Source: CAYQMF01 sp964418595 (lineage in GTDB: Bacteria; Planctomycetota; UBA1135; UBA2386). From it: a DNA stretch of 15,062 nt. The notes beneath the pieces were generated by a model. It worked only from the letters and a program-made list of their open reading frames with translations. It had not been told where the DNA came from and made no database searches. The stretch spans positions 1-15,062 of the forward strand of contig CAYQMF010000144.1 in assembly GCA_964418595.1 (NCBI GenBank), in the 5' to 3' direction. Of the stretch, positions 1 to 7,130 are shown piece by piece (position 1 is the first letter of the stretch; each line of letters starts with the position of its first letter). The position numbers were made by a program, and so were the translations under genes.

Positions 1-1619
1 GCGAGGTGCAGGCCGAGGCCCACGACGGGGATGCCGCCGTGACGGTGCGCCGCGCCGCGGGCGAAGCGGCCGAAGATCGCCTCGCGCTCCGCCGGCGCGA
101 CGCCTACGCCGTGGTCGCGCACGCCGACGGTGACCACCCCGTTCGCCGCGCTCACGTCGACCTCGATCGCGTCGCGCCCGTACTTGCGCGCGTTGTCGAG
201 CAGATTGAGCAGCGCCTGGTGGAGCGCCGCCCCGTCTCCCGCCACCCACGCGCGGTCCACCGTCGAGGTCACCCGCAGGGCCAGCCCCGCCCGCTCCACC
301 AGCGGCGCGAACAACGTCGTGGTCTCCGCGACGAGGATGTTCACGTCGAGCGGCGCCGGCGCGTGCGCCCGCTCACCGCGCTCGAGGCGACCGAGGTCGA
401 GCACGTTCTCGATGAGGAGCCCGAGCCGCGCGGCCTCCGCGTTGAGGCGGACGAGCCACATGGTGCGCTCGATCGGGTCGGTGACGTGGCCGTCGGCGAG
501 CAGCTCGCCCACCAACCGCACTCCGGCGAGCGGGGTCTTCAGCTCGTGCGTCACCATGGTGAGGAACTCGGCGCGCGCGCGCAGCGCGGCCGCCTCGCGC
601 CGCTGCGCGCGGAAGGCCATCAAGCTGCCCGCGCCGCACAGCAGCGCCAGGGCCACGATGAGGACGGCGGTGCCGGTGGCGCCCGAGAAGGGTCCCGGCG
701 TCGGCAGCGGCGGAGGCAGGAGCGCGAGCGCATCGGCGACGACGGGGACCGCGCCGGCGGGGATGGGGAACGTCGCTACTTCGCCGGCCCCGGCCGCCAC
801 CAACTCCGGGCTCACCGGGAGCGCCGCCTCCGGCGCGAGCAGCGCCCCGGTCGCCTCGTCAGGCCGATAGAGAAGCACACCACCCTCCACGCCCCGCGCG
901 ATCGACGCCGCGGCCGCGGCCGGCGACGGCGCCAGCGCCTCGACCCGTCGCAGCACGTCGCGCCGCTGGGCGGCGTCGTTTGCCGCGGTGCGCAGCGCGC
1001 TCACCGGCAACGCGAGCGCCTCCAGGCGGTCGCACAGCGCGCGGGCGGCGTGCACCGGCGCCCGGCGCACCACCGCCTCCGCGCCCGGCGGCAGCGCCGC
1101 GGCGCGCGTCGCCGCCAGCAGCAGCGCCGACGCCGACGCCAGGGGACTGGCGCCGTCGACCTTCGCCAGCACTGCCTCACACTCCGCGTCGAGTCCCCCG
1201 CGATGCGCGCGCCAGGCGGCGTCGGCACACAGCCACGCACGCGTCGCCGCCGGCAACGCCGGGTCGTCGAGGAGCGGCGCCAGCTCCGCGAGACCGGCGG
1301 CAGCATCGTCGGCGCGATGCGCGCGGCGCACACGCTCCGCGGCGAGCGCATCGAGCTGCGCATCGGGGGGGGCCGGATCGGTGTCGAGCGGGAGCAGGTC
1401 GTCGGGCACGACCACGCGCCCATCGCGCAGGGTGAAGCGCACGGCATCCGGCACCCGCCGGAGGGTCGCCGGCGCGAGGAACGCCGCATGCAGGTCCTGG
1501 GCATCGCGCTCCGCGTCGCGCTGCGCCTGCGCGCGCGCCCGCGCGGCCTGCGCGTCGACGGTGCGCTGCAGGTCGCGGACGACGAGTGCCGCGAGGGCCA
1601 CCGCGGAGGCGACGACCAC
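1..1619 (-). CDS. Sensor histidine kinase, C-terminus cut by window edge
   Basis: This is a membrane sensor kinase that should autophosphorylate on His and pass the phosphate to a response regulator not present in the window. Counted from GTG at 1619, a first membrane helix lies at residues 1-14. An Ala-rich, mostly helical sensor region of about 300 residues follows, with no domain I recognise. The second helix is at about 316-335 and no HAMP domain follows it. Then come the H-box THELKTPL (His358), the N-box LLNLLDNARKYG (Asn476), the G1 motif DHGVGV (Asp502), the F-box IFGRFAR and the G2 motif GLGLHLA, where the window ends. The start is uncertain. The open frame reaches a TGA 5' of 1679, contains no ATG before mid-gene, and GTG 1619 falls inside the first helix. 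A CTG at 1667 would give a more natural N-terminus (PIARPLHLPPFAWLA). The family call is very secure; the start is not. Confidence 0.93.
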   Translation of the reverse strand, partial: MVVASAVALAALVVRDLQRTVDAQAARARAQAQRDAERDAQDLHAAFLAPATLRRVPDAVRFTLRDGRVVVPDDLLPLDTDPAPPDAQLDALAAERVRRAHRADDAAAGLAELAPLLDDPALPAATRAWLCADAAWRAHRGGLDAECEAVLAKVDGASPLASASALLLAATRAAALPPGAEAVVRRAPVHAARALCDRLEALALPVSALRTAANDAAQRRDVLRRVEALAPSPAAAAASIARGVEGGVLLYRPDEATGALLAPEAALPVSPELVAAGAGEVATFPIPAGAVPVVADALALLPPPLPTPGPFSGATGTAVLIVALALLCGAGSLMAFRAQRREAAALRARAEFLTMVTHELKTPLAGVRLVGELLADGHVTDPIERTMWLVRLNAEAARLGLLIENVLDLGRLERGERAHAPAPLDVNILVAETTTLFAPLVERAGLALRVTSTVDRAWVAGDGAALHQALLNLLDNARKYGRDAIEVDVSAANGVVTVGVRDHGVGVAPAEREAIFGRFARGAAHRHGGIPVVGLGLHL

Positions 1620-1664
1620 GGCGAGCCAGGCGAACGGGGGGAGGTGCAGGGGACGGGCGATCGG

Positions 1665-1711
1665 CAGAGCGTAGGTCGAGCGCGCGAGCGACGGTCAAGG
1701 GACGGTCAAGG
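1665..1711 (-). promoter_or_regulatory. Putative promoter/operator with tandem 11-bp repeat upstream of the histidine kinase
   Basis: Two identical 11-bp units, GACGGTCAAGG on the plus strand, abut at 1690-1700 and 1701-1711. Read towards the histidine kinase they are CCTTGACCGTC twice, each containing TTGACC, close to the bacterial -35 hexamer. A weak -10-like TACGCT lies about 19 bp beyond the second TTGACC, so the promoter reading is tentative. Two direct repeats one helical turn apart are also the usual layout of sites bound by OmpR/PhoB-type response regulators. That would suit autoregulation of a two-component gene, but this is inference. Confidence 0.4.
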
Positions 1712-1754
1712 CCGCGGCCCTGGCACTCCGCGGCCTCCTCCAGATTCCTCCGCC

Positions 1755-1771
1755 CGTGCCGGAGTGGCACG
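1755..1771 (+). other. Short inverted repeat in the leader of the LRR gene
   Basis: CGTGCC and GGCACG form a perfect 6-bp stem around a 5-base loop (GGAGT), about 105 bp before the LRR start codon in the divergent spacer. No T-run follows, so it is not an obvious terminator. It could be a small operator or a chance structure in GC-rich DNA. Confidence 0.22.
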
Positions 1772-1876
1772 TCGTGCTGGGACGCCGATGCCAGCGACGA
1801 GGCCGTGTGGAAGAATGTGACGGCCCTCGAAACCGCTCTCTGGGGCAGCCCTGTTCCGTCATGCCAGCGAGGTCAA

Positions 1877-2941
1877 GTGAAGCTTCCGGATAGCTGGGAC
1901 GACGCGTGCGCGGCGCTCGATGCGATGAGCGACGATGCGGTGCGTGCTCGGATCGCCGACATCGAGCTTGCTCTCGCCGGTCGCAACGATCTCGAACGCT
2001 CCCCGACGACGCGCTGGACGGCACGCCTCGAGACCGAGGGTGTCGAACCCCGGCTCCTCGCGTGCCGCGTGCTCGGCGTGGCTGCGGACAACTTCGATCG
2101 CGCACTCGCGTCGACGGACGTGGCGCAGATCCGGACCCTTGCGCTCGTCGGCCCTCTCGACGCCAGACGCGTTCCGGCACTGGTCGCCCGCCTGACGCGC
2201 ATGCAAGTGACGCATCTCCAGGTGCGCGGCGAGCTCGGGGCCGGAGTCCAGCCCCTGTTCCAAGTCCCGAAGCTGGTAGCGCTCGATGCCGGATCCTGCG
2301 GGCTCGGGCGTGGCGAGCTGGCGAAGGTCGTCGACGGGTTCGCGTCCATCACGCCGCGGGACCTGCGCCTGGGCCTGAACGATCTCGTTGCCAGGGACGC
2401 GGCGGACATCGTCCGATTGATCGGTCTGGCACCGGTGCGCCGGCTGGCGCTCGGAGGCAACAAGTTGCAGGGGGACGGCGTGGAGACCCTGATGACCGGC
2501 CCGGTCGGCTCCCTGGAAACGCTCGATCTCGAAGGGACCTACGCCCAGCTCGCAGGTGTCGAGGCGATCGCGAGGGCCTCGCTGGCCAGGCTGGGCAGCC
2601 TGTCATTGATGGGCTGCGACATCGGCGACGCCGGGGCCCGAACCCTCGCGACCGCGCCGTCGCTCGTCGGCCTGCACACGCTCGACCTCCGGTCGAACAT
2701 GATCACCGCCGCTGGTGTGTCGGCAGTTCTCGGTTCGGCAACGTTGCGGGGACTGCGACGGATCGACTTCACGCTGAACGAGATCGGCGACGAGGTCGTC
2801 GAGGTCCTCGCGAAGAGCTCCGCCGTCGCGCGCCTCAACGGGCTCACGATCGACGACAGCTACCTGAGCGACGAAGCCCGCGACTCGCTCGAACACCTGC
2901 ATCCGGGCGTGGTCGAGATCTATCGCGTACGTGATTGGTGA
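1877..2941 (+). CDS. Leucine-rich repeat protein, ribonuclease-inhibitor type
   Basis: The 354-residue product has an N-terminal helical segment of about 75 residues (PDSWDDACAALDAMSDD) without a recognised domain. About nine repeats of 24-28 residues follow to the C-terminus. Clear examples are VRRLALGGNKLQGDGVETLM, LGSLSLMGCDIGDAGARTLA and LHTLDLRSNMITAAGVSAVL. The pattern LxxLxLxxNxIxxxGxxxL is that of ribonuclease-inhibitor-like LRRs, which form a curved protein-binding scaffold. No signal peptide or membrane helix is visible, so it is probably cytoplasmic. The GTG start at 1877 is chosen because GAGG lies about 5 bases upstream; the open frame extends further 5' but there encodes Arg/Pro-rich sequence typical of a non-coding frame. 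A later in-frame ATG at 1925 is the alternative. Binding partner and role are unknown. The gene stands alone, convergent with the antitoxin-like gene. Confidence 0.85.
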   Translation: MKLPDSWDDACAALDAMSDDAVRARIADIELALAGRNDLERSPTTRWTARLETEGVEPRLLACRVLGVAADNFDRALASTDVAQIRTLALVGPLDARRVPALVARLTRMQVTHLQVRGELGAGVQPLFQVPKLVALDAGSCGLGRGELAKVVDGFASITPRDLRLGLNDLVARDAADIVRLIGLAPVRRLALGGNKLQGDGVETLMTGPVGSLETLDLEGTYAQLAGVEAIARASLARLGSLSLMGCDIGDAGARTLATAPSLVGLHTLDLRSNMITAAGVSAVLGSATLRGLRRIDFTLNEIGDEVVEVLAKSSAVARLNGLTIDDSYLSDEARDSLEHLHPGVVEIYRVRDW

Positions 2942-3020
2942 CGGCCCCGCTCCTGGTGTCTCCGGCACGTCGTGAAGTCGAAGGCGCGCGCGAGGAGCAG
3001 CGAACCGGCGTCTGTGCCGC

Positions 3021-3227
3021 TCAGCGGCGGCGGCTGCCGCCGTCCGCTGCTGCGGCTGGTTGGGCGGCCCGATCTCGCAGACGCTTGAGGAACGGGTCCT
3101 CGATCTCCTGGGAGACGAGCCACTTCAACTGCTCGTCCAGGGTCATGCCATTGATCTCAAGGGAGATCTTGTCTCTGGCCGACCGCATCATCGCGACAGC
3201 ATCGAACTTCTTTTCATTGTTGGTCAT
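3021..3227 (-). CDS. Small antitoxin-like protein paired with the PIN-domain remnant
   Basis: This 68-residue protein begins MTNNEKKFDAVAMMRSARDK and continues with GMTLDEQLKWLVSQEIEDPF, then an Arg/Ala-rich tail. Its size, charge and FDAVAMMR-type start resemble the small proteins I know encoded next to PIN toxins of this subfamily, so I read it as the antitoxin (VapB-like in role, not a proven VapB fold). Its ATG overlaps the TGA of the upstream PIN reading frame as ATGA, giving toxin-first order and translational coupling. GAGAGG about 9 bases before the ATG is a good ribosome binding site lying within the PIN frame. The frame is intact although the partner toxin is truncated. DNA-binding motif type and target cannot be assigned from the sequence. 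Confidence 0.7.
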   Translation of the reverse strand: MTNNEKKFDAVAMMRSARDKISLEINGMTLDEQLKWLVSQEIEDPFLKRLRDRAAQPAAAADGGSRRR

Positions 3228-3612
3228 CTGACAGCACCTCTCGCGGGGTTCGGATCTCGATCATCGATCATCGGATAGCCCTGGCGCAGGTTCGCAGAGT
3301 TATAGCCGTGGATGCGCTGCAGGTTGACGATGTGTTTGAAGTTCCAGCTCACCAGCACGTCAACCCGTCCCACCGTGGCGATGGCGATGTGTTGAGCGTC
3401 GGCCCGCATCTTTGGCGTGAGCACGCCGGCGGCGAGGTAGGCGTCCGCAAGCTCCGCAGCCTCAGCGCGAAGCTGCAATGCCTCGATGTGCGCTTCTGGG
3501 ACCTCCGCAAGTCGCCGACGAACTCCTGCAGGTGCTCTCGTCAGCTCCTGCACGGTGAGGCCAGACAACACCAGGACTCGGTCACCACGCACGAAACCCT
3601 CCGGGTGGAAGG
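3224..3612 (-). pseudogene. PIN-domain (VapC-like) toxin, N-terminally truncated
   Basis: The C-terminal two thirds of a PIN-domain endoribonuclease toxin are readable: FVRGDRVLVLSGLTVQELTR, then RADAQHIAIATVGRVDVLVS, then WNFKHIVNLQRIHGYNSANL and a short tail. The SWNFKHIVNLxRI signature, together with an acidic residue in VQEL and in RADAQH, marks a common VapC-like subfamily. Members normally begin with a short strand ending VDTS, which carries the first catalytic Asp. I searched all three frames upstream and found no such segment. In the same frame the DNA 5' of about 3612 encodes unrelated Arg-rich sequence, with a first ATG at 3781. A GTG at 3592 could start a shortened product. Without the first Asp it should be catalytically dead. 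The downstream 4-bp overlap with the antitoxin is intact, so truncation came from the 5' side. Confidence 0.7.
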
Positions 3613-3666
3613 AAGCGAGTCGACGAACGTGCCGTCGAGGTCGAAGAGCACAGGAGGCGGGGCCAT
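3541..3666 (-). pseudogene. 5' fragment of a HAD-family phosphatase gene
   Basis: An ATG at 3666 opens a 41-codon frame beginning MAPPPVLFDLDGTFVDSLPS. VLFDLDGTxVDS is HAD motif I, with the nucleophile and acid/base Asp pair DLD, typical of phosphoglycolate-phosphatase-like enzymes. After VDSLPS the frame continues only as the out-of-frame reading of the PIN gene and stops at 3541. No cap domain or motifs II-IV are present. An in-frame TGA lies just upstream of the ATG, so nothing precedes it. The DNA between this fragment and the kinase gene (3667-3815) shows no recognisable gene. The simplest reading is a recombination scar joining a HAD gene start to a PIN gene; a chance motif match is less likely but possible. 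Confidence 0.5.
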
Positions 3667-3815
3667 GGGAACCGAGGATCAAACGCCCGTCGCGCTTGTC
3701 GACCAAGTTGCACGTCGTTGTGCGCGCGCGGCTTGTCGACCTGCTCGGACCGGCGGGACGCGCGACCAACGCGTTGCGCATGACCAGGTTGTGAAGGCTT
3801 CGGTCGCCGCGGGGC

Positions 3816-6452
3816 TCACTCCTTCGCCGTGTTCGCTTCGTCCTGGTAGCGGGCCGCGTCGGCCGGCCGAGACCGCCGTTCGTAGAACTCCCGCAGCAGC
3901 TTACGGATCGAGGGGCGGCGCGGGTCGAGACCGAGTGCGGCCAGTAGCGATCGTTCGGCGTCTTCGTGCCGACCGACCGCTTCGAGCGCGGTCCCGAGAA
4001 GGGCGTGAGTGTCGGCCATCGCCACGGTCGCGGTTTCCGGCGTCGCGGAGTACAGCGCTATTGCCTCAGTGAGCGGGGCAATCGCGTCGTCGGCGCGGCC
4101 GGCGCGCCACAGGGCGCCCCCCAGGCTGCAGAGCGTGTTCAGGATGTCGCGATGGCCGGCCGGCAGCTTCGCCTTGCGAATGCGCAGGGCCTCTTGCCAC
4201 GCGGTCACTGCCGCGGGTGCGCCGTCGCGGCGTTCGAGCACGTTGGCCTGGACCTCGAGGTCCATCGCGACGCGCGGGTGCGAGTCGCCCAGGCGCGCGC
4301 GGTCGAGGCGCAGCGCTTCGTCGATCGCCGCGGCCGCCGTGGCGAGGTCGCCGAGGCGCAGCTCCACGTAGGCCAGCGAACTGAGCGCCGGGCCGAGGGC
4401 GTCCATCCCCAGGGCATTGATCCGGCGGCACGACGCAACCGCGTCGGTGAGCAGCGGCCGAGCCGCGGTGAAGTCGGAGTCCGCGATGGCGAGGCGTCCC
4501 AGGTTGACGCGGGCCTGGATCGTGAGCGGATCGTCCTCGCCGAGGATGCGCGCTCGGATCTCCAGCGCTTCCATCAGGTGGCTTCGCCGGACGGCGGACT
4601 CGGGCTCCGAGTTGGCGAGGTTGTTGAGGCTCTCGGCGACCAGCACCGGATCGGCGCTACCCTCGCGGCGCAGCCGAAGCGCCTCACGGTGCAGCTCCAA
4701 AGCGCGGGCTCGATCCCCGCAGGCGCGCTCGGCGGCGGCGAGGTCATTCGCGGCCGCCGCGACGTCGGTGTGGACGTCGGGCGCGCACGCCTTGTGCAGG
4801 CGGTAGCAGTCGGCGAGAAGTCGGCGCGCCTCCGGGAAGCGACCCTGTTGGTATCGCAGCCGACCGAGACTTGCGAGGCTCAGCGCGTACTCCAGGCTCT
4901 CGGCACCCATGTGTTCGGTACGGATCCCGGCGGCTTCTTCCAGCAGCACCTCCGCTTCGGGGAAGGCGTCGACTTGGGCACAGGCGCGGCCCAGGGCATC
5001 GAGCAGGTTGGCGCGCAGATGTGGCTGTTCCGCGTGCTGCCGGCGCACCTGCGCGGCGCGCGTGACCATCGTCGTGCGCACCCTGTCGCGCATCGCAGGA
5101 TCGCTCACGAACTCGGTCGACAAGAGCGAGTCGCCCAGGAACGTGGTCACGATCCGACTGGAGGTGGCTTCGATGCGGGCGTGCCCCATCTCCTGCTCGA
5201 TCCGCACCCGCGCCGCATCGGCGGCGTCGCGTTCGCGCCGGGCCACCGTCGCCATGTGCCAGGTCGACGCGATGCCGCCGAGCAAGGCGATCGCCAATGC
5301 CAAGGCGGCGCCGACGGCGATGCGATTGCGCGCCACGAACTTCGCGACCCGGTAGCCAAGGTTGCTCTCGCGCGCCACGATCGGCAGGCCGCGCAGGTGG
5401 CGATCGACATCGTCGACGAGTTCCTGGCAGGACGCGTAGCGAGCCGCTGGATCGGCGGCGAGGCACCTGCCGACCAAGCAGTCGAGGTCGCCGCGCAGCG
5501 CTTTCGCCAACTGCCGGGCGCTGGTACCGCGCGCCTTCGCTCGCGCCTCGCCCGCTGCGTCGCTGTCTGCCGCGCGCTTGCTCGGCGCTCCCTGCGGAGG
5601 TAGGGGCCGCACCCCCGTGAGCAGTTCGTGCAGCACCACGCCGAGCGAGTAGACATCCGACGCGGTGCTCGGCGGCTCGCCGCGCGCGTGTTCGGGACTC
5701 GCGTACTCCGGCGTCAGAGGGTGGTTCCGGATCGGCGCGCCACTCGACTCGATCACGCTCTCGAGCAACGCAGCGACGCCGAAGTCGAGGAGCTTGGGCA
5801 CTCCATGCTGGTCCACCAGGATGTTGCTCGGCTTCAGATCGAGATGCACCACCAGATTCTGGTGCGCGAAGTGCACAGCACGACATATGGTCGCGAAGAG
5901 GGCGAGGCGGGCCCGGATCGGGGCTGCGGCCTCGTCGCAGTGCCGGTCCAATGGGAGCCCATCGATCAGCTCCATCGCAAAGAAGGGTACGCCGTGCTCG
6001 TTCGTGCCCCCGTCCAGCAGGCGTGCGACGTTCTGATGGACGAGGCGCGCCAGGGTCTGTCGCTCCCGGGCGAAGCGCTCGTGCAGTTGGGCGTCCACCC
6101 GTCCCAGCCGCAGCACCTTCACGGCGACATCCTGCTGGAAGTCGCCATCCACGCGCGCGGCCCGGTAGACGGATCCCATGCCGCCGTCAGCGATGCGTTC
6201 GACGAGCCGGAAGGCGCCGAACCGTGCCCCGAGCAGCGGATCCTTCCCCCGCAGGAGATCGATGGCCCCGTGGTCGAGGAGGTCGTCGCTGCCCTCGGCG
6301 TCGGCGCCGAGGAGGCGATCGACGGCGCCGCGGAGGACGACGTCCGCGCCACACGCGTCCGCCAGGAACGCGGCGCGGGTGCCGTGCGGACGTTGCACTG
6401 CGGCATGGAAGAGGGACTCGATCTCGCTCCAGCGCTCACGCGTCCAGGTCAT
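3816..6452 (-). CDS. Transmembrane Ser/Thr protein kinase with C-terminal TPRs
   Basis: This is an 878-residue Hanks-type kinase. Residues 1-75 form the small helical domain (MTWTRERWSEIESLF) common at the start of planctomycete and acidobacterial kinases of this kind. The kinase domain spans about 80-355. It has the glycine loop IADGGMGSVY, VAVK (Lys112), an alpha-C Glu near 130, the catalytic loop HLDLKPSN (Asp205, Lys207, Asn210), DFG at 223-225 and TPEYASPE near 247-254. A single membrane helix lies at about 378-396 and a charged coiled segment to about 430. Degenerate tetratricopeptide repeats fill about 440-865, for example LRLGDLATAAAAIDEALRLD. The kinase should face the cytoplasm and the TPRs the other side. 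The usual HRD Arg is Leu here, making it a non-RD kinase. Its ATG at 6452 lies inside the end of the sigma factor gene (17-bp overlap), preceded by a G-rich stretch. Confidence 0.95.
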   Translation of the reverse strand: MTWTRERWSEIESLFHAAVQRPHGTRAAFLADACGADVVLRGAVDRLLGADAEGSDDLLDHGAIDLLRGKDPLLGARFGAFRLVERIADGGMGSVYRAARVDGDFQQDVAVKVLRLGRVDAQLHERFARERQTLARLVHQNVARLLDGGTNEHGVPFFAMELIDGLPLDRHCDEAAAPIRARLALFATICRAVHFAHQNLVVHLDLKPSNILVDQHGVPKLLDFGVAALLESVIESSGAPIRNHPLTPEYASPEHARGEPPSTASDVYSLGVVLHELLTGVRPLPPQGAPSKRAADSDAAGEARAKARGTSARQLAKALRGDLDCLVGRCLAADPAARYASCQELVDDVDRHLRGLPIVARESNLGYRVAKFVARNRIAVGAALALAIALLGGIASTWHMATVARRERDAADAARVRIEQEMGHARIEATSSRIVTTFLGDSLLSTEFVSDPAMRDRVRTTMVTRAAQVRRQHAEQPHLRANLLDALGRACAQVDAFPEAEVLLEEAAGIRTEHMGAESLEYALSLASLGRLRYQQGRFPEARRLLADCYRLHKACAPDVHTDVAAAANDLAAAERACGDRARALELHREALRLRREGSADPVLVAESLNNLANSEPESAVRRSHLMEALEIRARILGEDDPLTIQARVNLGRLAIADSDFTAARPLLTDAVASCRRINALGMDALGPALSSLAYVELRLGDLATAAAAIDEALRLDRARLGDSHPRVAMDLEVQANVLERRDGAPAAVTAWQEALRIRKAKLPAGHRDILNTLCSLGGALWRAGRADDAIAPLTEAIALYSATPETATVAMADTHALLGTALEAVGRHEDAERSLLAALGLDPRRPSIRKLLREFYERRSRPADAARYQDEANTAKE

Positions 6453-7014
6453 GGCCCCCGCCCCGCGCGCCGAGTTCCGCCCGCAGGAACGCCGCGGCGA
6501 TGCGCCAGTCGCGCGCGACCGTCCGCTCCGAGCGGCCGAGCAGGACCGCCGCCTCCTCGACGGACAGGCCGGCGAAGAACCGCAGCTCGACGAGCCGTGC
6601 CTTCTGCGGATCGAAGGCCGCGAGCTTCATCACTGCGTCGTCGACCGCCAACAGACGTTCGTCGGCGCACGGCGCCGTCAGGCTGTCGGCGTCCAGGTCG
6701 CGGCGGGCATGTTCGCCGCCCCGCTTCGCGCTCGCCTTGCGCCGGCTGTGTTCGACGAGGATCCTGCGCAGCGTCGTGGCCGCCGCGGCGAAGAACTCCT
6801 CGCGATTCTCGAACGTCGGCTTCGTGGCCCCGAACAGCCGCAGGTAGGCCTCGTTGGCCAGCGCGGTCGGCACGAGCGTGTGGTCGCCCCGCTCGCGCCG
6901 CATGCACGAGCGAGCGAGGCGCCGAATCTCGTCGTAGAGCGCGTTGATGGCGATCTCGTCGGGTGGAGACGAGTCGCCGTGCAGGTCCCTGAGGAGGCGC
7001 GTGAGGTCGAGCAT
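6436..7014 (-). CDS. ECF-type RNA polymerase sigma factor
   Basis: The 192-residue protein directs RNA polymerase to a specific promoter set. Region 2 spans about 20-95 and includes LVPTALANEAYLRLF, the hallmark of the PF07638/TIGR02999 ECF group common in planctomycetes. Region 4 spans about 120-185, with the helix-turn-helix SVEEAAVLLGRSERTVARDW. The length is normal for the group. The ATG at 7014 is chosen because conserved sequence starts there and AGGG lies about 8 bases upstream; the open frame extends further but is Arg-rich non-coding sequence. The gene end overlaps the kinase start by 17 bp, so the two should be co-translated. No anti-sigma gene is adjacent. ECF factors encoded beside Ser/Thr kinases are known to be controlled by phosphorylation in some bacteria (the ECF43 pair EcfP/PknT of Vibrio parahaemolyticus); a similar control here is inference. 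Confidence 0.93.
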   Translation of the reverse strand: MLDLTRLLRDLHGDSSPPDEIAINALYDEIRRLARSCMRRERGDHTLVPTALANEAYLRLFGATKPTFENREEFFAAAATTLRRILVEHSRRKASAKRGGEHARRDLDADSLTAPCADERLLAVDDAVMKLAAFDPQKARLVELRFFAGLSVEEAAVLLGRSERTVARDWRIAAAFLRAELGARGGGHDLDA

Positions 7015-7017
7015 CGA

Positions 7018-7037
7018 GGCCCTGGCGTCCCAGGGCC
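7018..7037 (-). promoter_or_regulatory. Inverted repeat covering the sigma factor ribosome binding site
   Basis: Eight-base perfect arms, GGCCCTGG and CCAGGGCC, flank a 4-base loop and end three bases before the sigma factor ATG. In the minus-strand transcript the 3' arm contains AGGG, the only plausible Shine-Dalgarno sequence for that gene. A folded hairpin would therefore hide the ribosome binding site. It could act in RNA as a translational switch, or in DNA as an operator for a dimeric regulator. There is no direct evidence for either. Confidence 0.45.
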
Positions 7038-7130
7038 GGGACGCACCCCGAGCATGATGGCGCCTCGAAGGGTTGGATGGCAGCCCTGCGATCCATCGCC
7101 GCCGACGCAGCCGACGCCTGTCGTCGAGAC

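Noticed and set aside
6..1820. 604-codon plus-strand open frame across the histidine kinase
   Set aside because: The product is an Arg-rich, low-complexity string without domains, while the opposite strand reads all histidine kinase motifs in order.
3541..3666. A complete HAD phosphatase gene
   Set aside because: Only motif I is present and the frame stops after 41 codons, so it is kept as a fragment rather than a gene.
3308..4072. Plus-strand open frame opposite the PIN remnant and kinase end
   Set aside because: The opposite strand carries the recognisable PIN signature and kinase TPRs; this frame crosses both without any domain.
3966..5603. 545-codon plus-strand open frame opposite the Ser/Thr kinase
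   Set aside because: It is the antisense of a gene with clear kinase motifs and TPRs; it is open only because of high GC.
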